Source of the DNA: Amyloporia xantha
Taxonomy: Eukaryota > Basidiomycota > Agaricomycetes > Polyporales > Adustoporiaceae
Reading direction: 5' to 3'
Assembly (NCBI GenBank): GCA_036971615.1
Contig: JAYKKR010000020.1
Location: forward strand, 558,001-622,000
Length of the DNA stretch: 64,000 nt
The position numbers and the translations under genes were made by a program. Each line of letters starts with the position of its first letter. Within the stretch, counting starts at the first letter, position 1. The notes beneath the pieces were generated by a model. It searched no databases, was not told where the DNA came from, and saw only the letters and a list, made by a program, of their open reading frames with translations. Below are positions 10,932 through 20,757 of the stretch, in pieces.

Positions 10932-12156
10932 TCATTCTATCTTCTTCCCTTCCGCACCGGCCGCAGGGCCCTCCACCGCCTTGCGCTTCTCCAGCACCTG
11001 CACCCATTTTCGAGGGAACCACCCCTCTCGTCCCTCTCGTGTTCGGCCCTTCCACCACTCGCTTCCCTCCACCTATGAGGCTACCCATCAGCTTTATTCC
11101 AATTCCACAACACAAGTAGAAACGCACCTCCAGCCTGGGGTCGACTTCCGCACCAGTCGCAGGATCCAGCTTGCCCATGACAGCAACAATCTCGTTTTCT
11201 TTAAGAGCCAACTCTGCGGGCGAAGACGCCTCGAAAGGATAGAGCGCGCGTGCAAACGTGAGCTGTGACGGGTCCAGTGGAGGAAGTGCACCCTGCTGCT
11301 GCTCCGCCAACGCTTGCTGTCGTTCAACCAACATGCGCACCAGCTTGTGCATCGCGTATGGAATACCAAAGATCGCGAGCAGGAAGATCACAAGCGGTTT
11401 CTTGCTCGCCCGCGGCGGCTGCCCCGCGCCCTGCGGCTGCACCGGCCGGCCGTTCACAAAGTCCCTAAACTCGCCCTGCATCCCACCCGCGGCGCGCCTG
11501 CCCGTAACGAGGTCGCGCATCCACCGCACGAGCCCGAACAGCCCGAGCACACTCCCGAGCGCCGCACGCAGCTGGCCGATCTGGTCGACCACGCCCACCA
11601 TGGCGAAGAAGCTTGAGTGTGTCGCAAAGAACGTGCTCTCCAGCATCTGCGCAACGCCTCCGAATGTCTGCACGATGGAGTGCAGCAGGGCGAACGTGTT
11701 CTGTGTTGTGCTCTCCAATGTCTGCGTGAGCGTCGGCTGATTCGGGTCGAAAGGAGCCCCAGGTTGCATGCCGTAGCCTGGCATTCCACCGTACATTCCA
11801 CCGCCGCCCATCCCGCCGTAGGACCCATACCCGCCGTACCCGCCATATCCGCCCATGCCACCGCCCATTCCACCGCCGTAGCCCATCCCGCCGTACATGC
11901 TGTTCATTCCATAAGGCGAATATGACGTGCCGCCTAAGCGGTTGTAGGGGCTATAACCGGACGAATACGGTGCGGCGTATCCCGCCGCGGGAGTAGCTAT
12001 TGCTGGAGAAACGTTTGACAGAGCTGCAGGGCGGGCGGGCACGGCAGGTGGACTCGATGCTGTAGGCCCGGACGTAGTTGTAGGTGGGCTTGCAGGAGCG
12101 GGCGCAGATGCAGCCGCTGTACCGGCGCGCTCCCAAGGCTTCGGAGGTGAGGGCAT
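10932..12156 (-). CDS. PEX13: peroxisomal docking protein Pex13
   Basis: Membrane component of the peroxisomal matrix-protein docking complex that binds Pex14 and Pex5. Exons are 12156-11128 and 11072-10932, with a 55-nt phase-0 intron (11127-11073); 389 residues. The chosen ATG gives MPSPPKPWERAG, the classic Pex13 start; an upstream in-frame TTG is not used. A Gly/Tyr/Met-rich segment (about 75-130) is followed by the conserved TQTLESTTQNTFALLHSIVQTFGG region. A membrane span (PLVIFLLAIFGIPYAMHKL) lies near 255-275. The C-terminal SH3 domain starts FARALYPFEASSPAELALKE (near 301) and, across the intron, ends GSEWWKGRTREGREGWFPRKW. Ignoring the intron makes the SH3 domain end in nonsense. 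Confidence 0.95.
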
Positions 12157-13436
12157 GCTCGTTGAGTACAATAGCTATGAGAGCTAATAACACGACTCCA
12201 GCGTCGAACACTGATACGGCCAGAGGCGTACAGAGAGAGAGAGCATGCGCAGGGTTAGGCACTGAGCAAGTCGATTGAAGTCGAAGACTGGGAGGTGAGC
12301 GCCAGTGGTTATCCAAAAACGGATAGCGATCCCACGCACATGTGATAACGGTGGCGGACTCAGTTGCGGCACTGCGCAGTTAGTCTGATGGTCACTGGCA
12401 ATTGCATCTACACGGTGCCAATGCGCCATGGTACATGAGTTCTATAACCATCTCACGCATACAAATTTGACAATGGTACGACGGGCGGTACAATGTGCTT
12501 TTGGTATCTTTGAGTCTCGTACGAGTCTGCCGAATGACGGAGCTAGATCGGTCCAAGAGTCAAGACAGCAAATCCGAACTGCGTAGCAACCTTTCGTGTG
12601 TATAGTTGTGAGTTCCCAATCTATGTGAGTTCAATTCATATAATCATGTCCAGGAAAAGCGACAGGTGTGCATCTTGACAAAGCTCTTGGTGGTGTATAC
12701 GTCAAGTGTGCGTAGTACACATGATACCTCTCTCCTTGTTACTTCTCATGAGTTCTATCGCCTATCTCGCTGGCTCCAAGAGACTATTGCGATGACATCG
12801 GTGGCAAGGAAAATTGAACGGTGCATTGCCAAGTATCTCTTATGACCGGATCTTCTTGTCGGGTGCACCTAGTACAGTAGCGTCTCATTTCTCATTTCCT
12901 CGCCCGCAGGGTGAGCGTGGTTCAGTCGATCATTCTGGACATTCTCAGTGTCACATCTGAAATGGTAACGGAGGCGTGGTCGTCAGCTTTTCGAGCTGTA
13001 AGCGGGATAACCTGATGGATCCAATTTTTATTTGCGATTGTCTAATCTTCATATACTAATGTCACCTATGGAGGCATAACACAGACGCAAAATTCAAGCA
13101 GCTGGTTATGAATCGTTGCTAAGCAGTTGTGAAGCCAACAAATGTTTACGCAGTGGCTGCGTGGCGCTATTGGGCTCCTCAAGGGTAACAATCTCCTCTA
13201 GGAGCATTATACGATTGCAAAGGTGCCCTTGTCTCGTGCCAATTAGAACGCAGTATAGTTGACTTCCAGAATACAGGCGTAAGCTAGCCCATCCTTTCCT
13301 ACATGTCATCCACATCCGTGCATTTAGATGCATCCGTCCGTAAACACACCATCTTGGTACGCCGTACCCTGAAAATATACGACGGTAAGACCGCTATGCA
13401 TTGTACAATGCGACCTAGAAATTTACCTAGACTTGA
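12157..13436. other. intergenic region upstream of PEX13
   Basis: About 1.3 kb, moderately AT-rich, between the PEX13 start and the 3' end of the first small secreted peptide gene. No convincing ORF, RNA or repeat is seen. Confidence 0.4.
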
Positions 13437-13604
13437 TCACGGAACACAGGGGGGTGTTATGCAGGGACCCCCTGGCGTCGGGCAAATGACGATATCGGGA
13501 CACGGTCCATGATGTGCTGTGGTCGTCGTGGCCTGAGGCAGGGCGCCCACAAGACCGGCCAATGCAGCGAGGGGAAGAATGAGGCTTGCTACGGAGAGGC
13601 GCAT
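13437..13604 (-). CDS. small secreted four-cysteine peptide, A-type, copy A1
   Basis: An intronless 55-codon frame starting MRLSVASLILPLAALAGLVG, a textbook signal peptide with predicted cleavage near VGA-LP. The mature part is about 34 residues: a Thr/His-rich linker (QATTTTAHHG) and a four-cysteine tail with spacing C-x5-C-x6-C-x4-C, rich in Pro and Gly and ending PPCVP. A weak TATA-like AATAAAAGCGTACG lies at 13681-13693 on the same strand. It belongs to the array at 13.4-18.6 kb; the copy at 15.8-15.9 kb is its direct paralogue. Being under 60 codons it is easy to miss. Function unknown; secreted effector, antimicrobial-like or signalling roles are all possible and unproven. Confidence 0.65.
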   Translation of the reverse strand: MRLSVASLILPLAALAGLVGALPQATTTTAHHGPCPDIVICPTPGGPCITPPCVP

Positions 13605-14710
13605 TATATCAAGTCTGGTGAGTACTGTGGTGTGTGCTGAATGTTGGGGCTTCGGAAGTTGCTGCAGGAGACGAGCCACGCGTACGCTTTTATTCGCTGA
13701 GAATCGTAAGCGGTGTGGGATGGGTGCCTTTTCCCGTGCTCCTTCCCGGACCTTCAATCTGACTGGTACAGGTTGTTTCAGGAAACGGAGAATGCTGAGG
13801 GGCATTGCCCGATTTGCTTCCGCTGTATAGCCGCCCATGAGGAATGGTTGTAAGATGTTTCAGTAGCGGCGATGTTCATCTTGGCAGTAAGGAGACGTTC
13901 CCGACTTCCCTAACTCACCGAACAGTCATGATTCAGTAGTTGGGCGTTCTCATCATATCATCATGTGACACCACTTGCGACATCGACTTCGCTCTAACGT
14001 TCAATTCAACGTTTCGAAACGCGTCAGTGGCGTGCCTTGGCTAACAGCGGGTCGCTACACAGTAAGTGGGCTATACCGGCAGTTTATCTCGCGACCTGAA
14101 TCTGACAGATGTCGGCTTCGTTCGACCAGATCGGTCTCTACTCACGACGGAGCAATCGTGCAGTTACCATGGCGCTCTTCGAATTTCCAGCCCCATTACA
14201 AATACCGCGATCTGGTCGCCCTTGAAGCACTTCGGTGGTCCTCAGTCGCAGTACCACGCGTAATAGTAATCATAGCTTAGTCAATCGTTGTGCACACCTT
14301 CAAACTTGACATTTTGTAGCCATCAGGGGAGTAGTGACGAATTAACTGGACGGCTGGAAGATCTTTATGATTCAGCAGGTCAGTTTGTCTAATCTCTTCT
14401 TTATGTATGTCTAACGACTACTGCTACCTACACGCAAACCATAGATATATGATTGCAAATGGCCATGTGTGTGCCGATGATTAAACCGCGAAGGCAACGC
14501 GATCCCAGAAACATCCTCGTGCTGAGACATGAATGACAATAATCGGCTTTTGGAAGCACAAACGTGATACGACGTCCGCCTCTGCACAAAATAAATGTAT
14601 GACTGTCTGTCCATCTGCACGGACATTGCTATATTATGTTATGCCTGGGCAATGATAGCATAGCACGGTGAGTTGACGGCATTGTCACTCAACAAAATCC
14701 ATAAAATCAC

Positions 14711-14875
14711 CTAGAACGGGCCGCAGCTAGGTGATAAGTCCGCGAGCGGCAGACATGCACGCCGATATTCTAACCTTGGCTCCGGCACGGCCGTCGGTTT
14801 GGCATACGGCGCTGCCGCGACGAGTCCCGCCAAAGCAAGGCAAGACAAAACAAGGCGAGCGGCGAAAATGCGCAT
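14711..14875 (-). CDS. small secreted peptide, B-type, copy B1 (diverged tail)
   Basis: A 54-residue frame starting MRIFAARLVLSCLALAGLVA, near-identical in its signal peptide to the copies at 17.1 and 18.6 kb. The mature part differs: only two cysteines remain (RRACLPL and PSCGPF), where B2 and B3 have four. Comparison with B2 shows small deletions near the C-terminus, so this copy may be decaying or functionally diverged. A perfect TATAAAAGCGTCGC promoter element lies 84 bases upstream (14959-14972). Confidence 0.55.
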   Translation of the reverse strand: MRIFAARLVLSCLALAGLVAAAPYAKPTAVPEPRLEYRRACLPLADLSPSCGPF

Positions 14876-14958
14876 CGTGTCTGAGGGTGTTGTAGGAGAC
14901 TAAGAGCAGAAATGAGGACGATGGGTCTCTGATCTAGGGTTGTGCATGTCGATGAAAA

Positions 14959-14972
14959 GCGACGCTTTTATA
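14959..14972 (-). promoter_or_regulatory. TATA box of B1 with shared flank
   Basis: TATAAAAGCGTCGC on the minus strand, identical at 17229-17242 and 18701-18714. Each lies 84-94 bases before a B-type ATG. Confidence 0.6.
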
Positions 14973-15749
14973 TCCCGCGGTTCGGGTCTGCAGCGAGGCG
15001 TTCTAAGGTGCGTATGCCGCCCATCCACTGACTCGCGGCAACGGCGACCGTGTATTTCATCGCGCGCCACAAATTGACAACCCTGAGACGCACCACCCGC
15101 AATGTGAGTGATCTCGCTCTACTTGGATTGATTCTCAAACTATTTCAGCACCGGTACCGAAGTGGGCGCGGTTTCCCCGAGACCAGCTCCCTTCCCCACC
15201 CTGACTTATATTATCGGACAACGCGCAGGCAGCGAGTGTTTTCCTTGAGCGAAGTTCTCTTCAAACCGCCGAGACGGCGACTTGTTCAATTTTAAAGACA
15301 AACGATGAAAAAGGGCTCAATGCACCCAGAGGGGCCGACCGATGTACCATCATTCCGAAGTCGCCATCATTCCCATGTCGCCATCATTCCTAAGGGCGTC
15401 AGTGGCTTTCTCCAGCTGACAGCGGTTCCAAGAGATTAGCTGTCTGAATGTCAAGCTCTCCTCACCCCAACCACCTCCAGACAATCCAAATCTCGTCGGC
15501 GCTGGTGTGACCAACGCGCTCGACCATATGATCTGTCCTGACAGGCTCTGATAATAGATAACCTCCCTGTGCAAGCCGGGTGCCGACGATGACTTTATGA
15601 CGCGCGCGTGCTATTTGAATCTAGCGCCAGGAGGGGAGCAACGATGTCGAGACGTCGTCGCGCGTCTGCTGTGCGTCTAGGCTACCGCAGGACGTCTTTC
15701 GTGTTACTATGCTGTCTACCCACTCTGGGCTTGGTTAATCGGTCACGGC

Positions 15750-15930
15750 CCAGAGGGTTCCTGGTGGCGTGCATGACATCAATCCCAGGCGCTGGCATAT
15801 CATCGCGATGCCGGACAGATGGCGATTTCAAAGGTCCATGGTGTGTTATACTAGTCGTAACCTGAGGCATGGTGGCAACAAGAGCGACTAACGAGGCTAA
15901 CGGAAGAATGAGGCTTGTCACGGAGAGGTA
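15750..15930 (-). pseudogene. A-type secreted peptide copy A2, frameshifted
   Basis: Starts MYLSVTSLILPLASLVALVA, clearly homologous to A1, and remains alignable through PQVTTSITHHGP. Just after HHGP the DNA is two bases shorter than A1, so the four-cysteine tail is lost and a Lys/Arg-rich, cysteine-free frame follows to about 15682. Either a pseudogene or a neo-C-terminus; the relic reading is more economical. Confidence 0.5.
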
Positions 15931-16955
15931 CATTGTATACAGTCTCTGATGAGCTCTGTGTGGCAATTATGGGGGAGCAGCCGCAGGAGACAAGACGCGC
16001 GTCCGCTGTTGTGCACTACCGGTCGGAATCGTTAGTAGCTCGGTGCTTCGTTGGCAAGTCCCACTTATATGGTCCGACCAGCACATTGTTAACTCAAGAG
16101 ATGTCGTAATACCGAGGAGCATCGCCCAGGGTCTCTCTGCCAGATAGCTGCCTGTGGAGAATGAGACATCTTGTTCTGTATCATAATAGAGATGACAATG
16201 GCGGCGGTGAAGATAGCCGTTCAGCTCTCACTCATCAGCCATTGCGCGCAAGCGAGCGCTCTCCCCGTGCAATAGACAATTGGAGCTGGCGGCACTCCTA
16301 TATCGTTGGAGTCCTTTCAAGTTTCAAAATCAAGCCGACATCCCGCTGATATTACGGAAATTGTCAGTGGCATGCCTCTATCGAAAGCAGGTCGCTACCA
16401 CGCAGGTATAGAACTTGAGCTATACCGCCAGCTTACCCCGCGGACCGAAACTAGCCACTGGTAACAGATGTTGGCCTCCTGCGATCAGATCCATGTCTGT
16501 TCGCAACTGCGCAGTCCTGAAGGTCACCAGAGAAAGTTCCTGTCCCACAATTCTCTTCGAAAATTCTGGCATCCCAAATGTCTCTGTTATATCGCTCTCG
16601 AGGTAATCTGCTACTCTGGGGTTGCAGCACTCACACATAATGGTCACATGGTGATCTTAGCTCAGTCGACCGCCGCGCATGTCTTCACACTGTCTAGTTG
16701 GGCAAATGTTCATAACATGGACGGTCTCCAACCAGCTCCTTGTCCCAGTAGGTAAATGATACAGTCAACCTCCACAATTGCAAAGAACAAGCGAATAAGG
16801 CATGGCGCTAATCCCTCTTCTGTGCCATTCTACACAAGTCCGCACGGACTTCCCCCACCGCTCGGTCCTCTCGCGTTCCCCTGTGCACGAAAGGTATAGC
16901 ACGGTAAGCTCACAGAATCGTCACTCAACAAAATCCATAAATCACCTAGTTCCTC

Positions 16956-17141
16956 TTAAGACGGGCTGCAGGTAGGTATTACGCATCCCTTTTCTCCGGG
17001 CTGACAGGTTGAAATCGGCTCAATGCATACGCTCGTCGGTTCTGTCGGCGACGCGCGGGCAGCCGCCGGTGTAGCACACAGCGCGACGAGCCCCACCAAA
17101 GCAAGGCCAGACAAAATGAGGCGGGTGGCGAAGTTGCGCAT
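16956..17141 (-). CDS. small secreted four-cysteine peptide, B-type, copy B2
   Basis: 61 residues from the second of two adjacent ATGs (MRNFATRLILSGLALVGLVA; the first ATG at 17144 adds one Met). A signal peptide is followed by an Ala/Pro linker. The mature tail has four cysteines in C-x6-C-x6-C-x4-C spacing (CIEPISTC, EKGC, IPTCSPS). The EPI-x-TC segment is shared with B3 at 18.4-18.6 kb. A TATAAAAGCGTCGC element lies at 17229-17242. No intron is needed. Confidence 0.65.
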   Translation of the reverse strand: MRNFATRLILSGLALVGLVALCATPAAARASPTEPTSVCIEPISTCQPGEKGCVIPTCSPS

Positions 17142-17228
17142 CACGTCTGAGGATGTTACAGGAGTGTAAGAGCAAGACTGAGGACGATGTGCGTTTGCTC
17201 TATTGGGATCTATGCTGATGGGTGAAAG

Positions 17229-17242
17229 GCGACGCTTTTATA
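17229..17242 (-). promoter_or_regulatory. TATA box of B2 with shared flank
   Basis: TATAAAAGCGTCGC, same sequence and spacing class as in the other two B-type genes. Confidence 0.6.
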
Positions 17243-18439
17243 CCTCGCAGATCGGGTCTGCAGCGCTCCACGGTGCGTATGCCGCCGCCCTCTACCGACT
17301 CCCAGTCGTGACAGTGTTTTTTTTTCATCCGCAGTCGCGCGCGGCAATTTGGCAACCCTGAGGTGCACCGCCCGCAACGTAAGTGGCATCGTTCTGTGTG
17401 AAGCGACTCTCAAAATAGTTCCAACACTAGTACCGAAATGGATGCGGTAATACGTTTTCCCTCAAACCGGCTGCCTTCCTGCCCTGCCTCTCGTCGTCGA
17501 ACAAGATGCAACACGCAGGCAGCGAGCATTTTCGTCGCTCAAAGTTGTTTTGGAGCCCGCAACGACGACTTTTTGAAATTTTTACAGACAAGATGAGACC
17601 GCGCCCATGGAGCAGTCACCCATCACTCGTAAGTGCCGCAGTAGCGTCCTCCGACTGACAGCGGTGCTAGCTGTTGAGCTTTCCCCCAACGCCGTTTCGG
17701 CAATCCGAATCTCATCGGCGCTAGTTTGACCAACGCGCTCGCCAACATCTGTCAAATGCCTGACAGGCTCTAATAATAGGAACTCCTTAAATTTCAAAAT
17801 CAAGCCGACATCCTCCCGTTAATATTACGAAAAGCATCAGTGACGCGCCTCCACTGACAGCGGGTCGCTACTACGCAGAAATCGGGCTGTAGCGCCCGCT
17901 TGCCTCGCGGATCGAAACTAATCAATGTCTACCTCCTGTGACCGGATCCATGTTTGCTTGCAAACGGGCAATCCCGGAGGTCACCAGAAAATTCCTGTCC
18001 CGTGGCTCTCGTCGAAATTCTGGCATTCCAAATGTCTAAATTATATCGCCCTCGAGGTATTTCGGTACCACTGCGGGATTGCAGCACTCACACACAATGG
18101 TCACACGTTGGTCTTAGCTCAGTCGACCGCCGCGCATACCTTCACATTGTCTAATTGGGCGAATGGTCGTAACATGAACGGTCTCCAACCCAACCCTGCT
18201 GCAGAAATGCCTTCCGCGTCCTGATAACCTGGTAACTGATACACTCGACTCCACGATTTTCAAAAACAAGCAAGTGATGCACGATGCCCACCCCTCCTCT
18301 GTACAATTCCACCCGAGTCCGCACGGACGTCCCCCGACATTCGGTCGCCTCGCGCACGCCTGCGTACGAAAGACGTAGCACGGTAAGCTCGCAGAACTCG
18401 TCACTCGACAAAATCGATCAAATCACCTAGTTCCTCTTA

Positions 18440-18607
18440 CTACGCCGGCGGGATGCAGGGAGGAGGTAATGTGCAGTGCGGTCCTGCGGGATAGCAGGTT
18501 TCGATCGGCTCATTGCATTGGTACGTGGTCGTCGGCGTCGGCCCTGCCGCGACGAGTCCCGCTAAAGCGAGGCAGGACAGAACGAGGCGGGCGGCGGAGA
18601 AGCGCAT
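18440..18607 (-). CDS. small secreted four-cysteine peptide, B-type, copy B3
   Basis: 55 residues starting MRFSAARLVLSCLALAGLVA with predicted cleavage just after LVAAG. The short mature peptide is about 33 residues, opens with a PTPTTT linker and has four cysteines in C-x6-C-x6-C-x5-C spacing (CNEPIETC, GPHC, PPPCIPPA). The EPI-x-TC and terminal P-x-C-x-P elements match B2, and the A1 tail follows the same plan. The TATA element is at 18701-18714. The frame is open from ATG to TAG without introns. Confidence 0.68.
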   Translation of the reverse strand: MRFSAARLVLSCLALAGLVAAGPTPTTTYQCNEPIETCYPAGPHCTLPPPCIPPA

Positions 18608-18700
18608 CGTGTCTGAGCGTGTTGCAGGAGAGTGAGAGCAAGAAATGAGGACGATGGGTGTTTGGCCTCGGCGTTCTTGCAGGTGCCAGCGGGTGGAACA

Positions 18701-18714
18701 GCGACGCTTTTATA
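18701..18714 (-). promoter_or_regulatory. TATA box of B3 with shared flank
   Basis: TATAAAAGCGTCGC, 94 bases before the B3 start codon. Confidence 0.6.
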
Positions 18715-19625
18715 TCCCGCGGGTCGGTCGGGTCTGCAGCGAGGCGCGTGCCGCCGCGCGGCTACTGACTCGTACTAACGGCGACAATGTATTTCATCGC
18801 ATGCCACAAGTTGACAACCCTGATGCGCGCCCCGCGCAAACTCGATGCGTTCCTGGAATCCCCGTGCCGGCGACTCGTTCAATTTCACGCACACGGTGAC
18901 CCAGGGCGCAATGCACCCGGGCGCCAGTGCGCCATCATTCCCCAGTGCGTCAGTGGCGTCCCCCGACTGACAGCGGTCGCAGCTTTAGCTCTCCTCCCCC
19001 TCCCTCTCCTCATGCGGCCACTCGGAATCTCGCCGGTGCTGGGATCCAACGCGGCCGACCACATCTATCAAGCGCCCCTGCCAGGCTCTAGCAATGCAGA
19101 ACCCGCGGCGGCGTGCTGCAGCTGTTGTGCGCGCGTCAGCGGCGGCACCGCTGGCATGGGTGTACGACAGGTGCGCGCGCGCATCCGCTCGGGAGCCAGC
19201 CTAGTGTTAAGAGGAGGGCTGCGACATCAGACCGCTCGTCCCACGTCCGCTGCGCGTGCAGGGCATCAGCTGCTGCTGCTGCTTCTGCTGTCGCACAATG
19301 GTCTATTTTTGTGCCGGAGGCCACTGGGCGGTCTACTTCGTGCCCCTCGCCGCACGGTCGCTCGGTAGGCCTCAGGCTGCTCGCGCGTGAACTTGAACGG
19401 TGTGCATGCTACTCTAGTAGTAGTAATCCCCTAGGAGCTGACATACCGCCGCGACGCGCTCCGCTGCATCTCGCGCTTCAGGCGGTTCCTGTCAAGCTTG
19501 TCTCGGACTGCGCACCAGCTCCGCCTTCACCGTCAAATCCTCTTGTCTCCCTCGCCCCTCGCTCCCTGACCAATAGCATTATGACCATAATGATCATAGA
19601 AATCAAAACCTGGACCATTTATATA

Positions 19626-19739
19626 GGCGAGATGGCCGAGCGGTCTAAGGCGCCAGACTAAGGTTTCTGTCAGTGCATCCAACTGGGACTTCATCTCATC
19701 TGGTCCGAAAGGGCGTGGGTTCGAATCCCACTCTCGTCA
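19626..19739 (+). tRNA. tRNA-Leu(AAG) with intron
   Basis: Acceptor GGCGAGA pairs with TCTCGTC (one G-T wobble), discriminator A at 19739. The D-arm matches the leucine class (GGCCGAGCGGTCTAAGGC). Anticodon stem CCAGA/TCTGG encloses CT-AAG-G, giving anticodon AAG at 19660-19662. A 34-nt intron (about 19664-19697) sits in the canonical place, one base 3' of the anticodon. A short variable arm is followed by T-arm GTGGG-TTCGAAT-CCCAC. A T6 Pol III terminator is at 19745-19750. Confidence 0.93.
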
Positions 19740-20200
19740 AATTGTTTTTTCGATGCGCACGCTTTTGTCTTCTTTCGTTTGACCTTTTTATTGCCTCTAC
19801 TGGGCGGTGCTCAATGCTCATATGTAGATGTGCAATATGGATGCAAAGCCTTCACGTCATTCACGCGCCGCGGATTCACTGGGTGACGTGCGCGCGTTCT
19901 TCGTTTGGAAACATGCACGACTGTACAGTGCAGACTATAAGCAATTCATCTCAAATGAGGGTCATCGCTGTCTGGTGGGACCACTCTGCCCCCTCTGCGG
20001 CGTGCACTTCGCCAGCTTGAACACGAGGACACAATTCACGCTCCCAAGATGCACGGTGCATTCGCGGATAAGAATGCATTAACGGGATTTACAGTACAGC
20101 AGTATAGCAGCTCGGCAACGGAGCACGGTCAAGGGGGGCGCTGGGTATCAACAGTCGGGGTAAACGTCGGTGCGTGACGGGGATGCGAACGAGGCGCGCT
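19740..20200. other. intergenic region
   Basis: 3' flank of the tRNA and of the PMP3-like gene. No gene is supported. Confidence 0.4.
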
Positions 20201-20757
20201 CTACACGACATTGACGCGCTCGGACCGCGAGATGATCCACCTGAAGGGGGAGGGGAATGCGTCAGCATAAAGCGCAGGGGGGAGCTGGGGTCGGACGTAC
20301 CAGGCGTGCAGGACACCGGGGATCCAGCCGAGGATCCACAGGCAGATGTTGATCCAGAAGTCTGCAAGGCGGTGGCGTGAGCACGGACGAGGAGTGGAGC
20401 ATACAGAAGGATTACGCACCGGCTCTTATACCCCGTTCTGCGGACGAAGATGCGATGAGAAACGGTTAGTGACTCGGCGCATTACGCGCATGGAATGGTT
20501 GGGTACGCACTGAAGAAGACCGCGAGGGGCGGGATGAACCTGCGTGCGGAGCATGTATCAGTACGCGTCAGAGACGGGTGGGATGAGGCGGGTGGTACTC
20601 ACAAGGCGAGGAAGTAGAGGAGGACGTCGTGAGTGGGCGACACGGCGGTCTTTGTGGGCGCAACGGGAGCGGCGCCGGTGGTGGCGTAGCCGCCGTTCGC
20701 AGCGGCGGGTGCAGCGGTGTTAGTGGTGGCGCCGTAGGTGGGTTGAGTGGTAGCCAT
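20201..20757 (-). CDS. PMP3/stress-response (UPF0057) small membrane protein with N-terminal extension
   Basis: Five exons on the minus strand: 20757-20603, 20539-20511, 20437-20420, 20361-20301 and 20240-20201; introns 58-73 nt, all GT-AG, giving 100 residues. The PMP3 core has two membrane spans: DVLLYFLALFIPPLAVFF across exons 1-2, then the conserved charged loop KRG in exon 3, then DFWINICLWILGWIPGVLHAW in exon 4. The family controls plasma-membrane potential and salt tolerance in yeast. It differs from the usual 55-residue form by a 45-residue Ala/Thr/Gly-rich N-terminal extension and by a short hydrophilic tail (ISRSERVNVV). An 18-nt exon carries the loop. A TATA-like TTATAT lies about 65 bases upstream. 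Confidence 0.9.

Larger units (their letters stand above)
13437..15570 (-). repeat. tandem duplication unit 1 of the small-peptide array
   Basis: Holds A1, a spacer (about 14010-14290), B1 with its promoter, and a distal spacer (about 15290-15560). Each part has a recognisable homologue in unit 2. Shared landmarks include AACAAAATCCATAAA beyond the B-type stop and a CTGACAGCGG-containing stretch beyond the B-type promoter. Boundaries are approximate. Confidence 0.6.
15680..17790 (-). repeat. tandem duplication unit 2 of the small-peptide array
   Basis: Contains the A2 relic, a spacer (about 16330-16780), B2 with its promoter, and a distal spacer (about 17590-17785), in the same order and orientation as unit 1. 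Boundaries are approximate. Confidence 0.6.
17790..19100 (-). repeat. tandem duplication unit 3 (lacks the A-type gene)
   Basis: Holds the spacer (17790-18240), B3 with its promoter (18440-18720) and the distal spacer (about 18890-19100). The spacer follows unit 2 directly, so the A-type gene present in units 1 and 2 is missing here. Confidence 0.6.
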
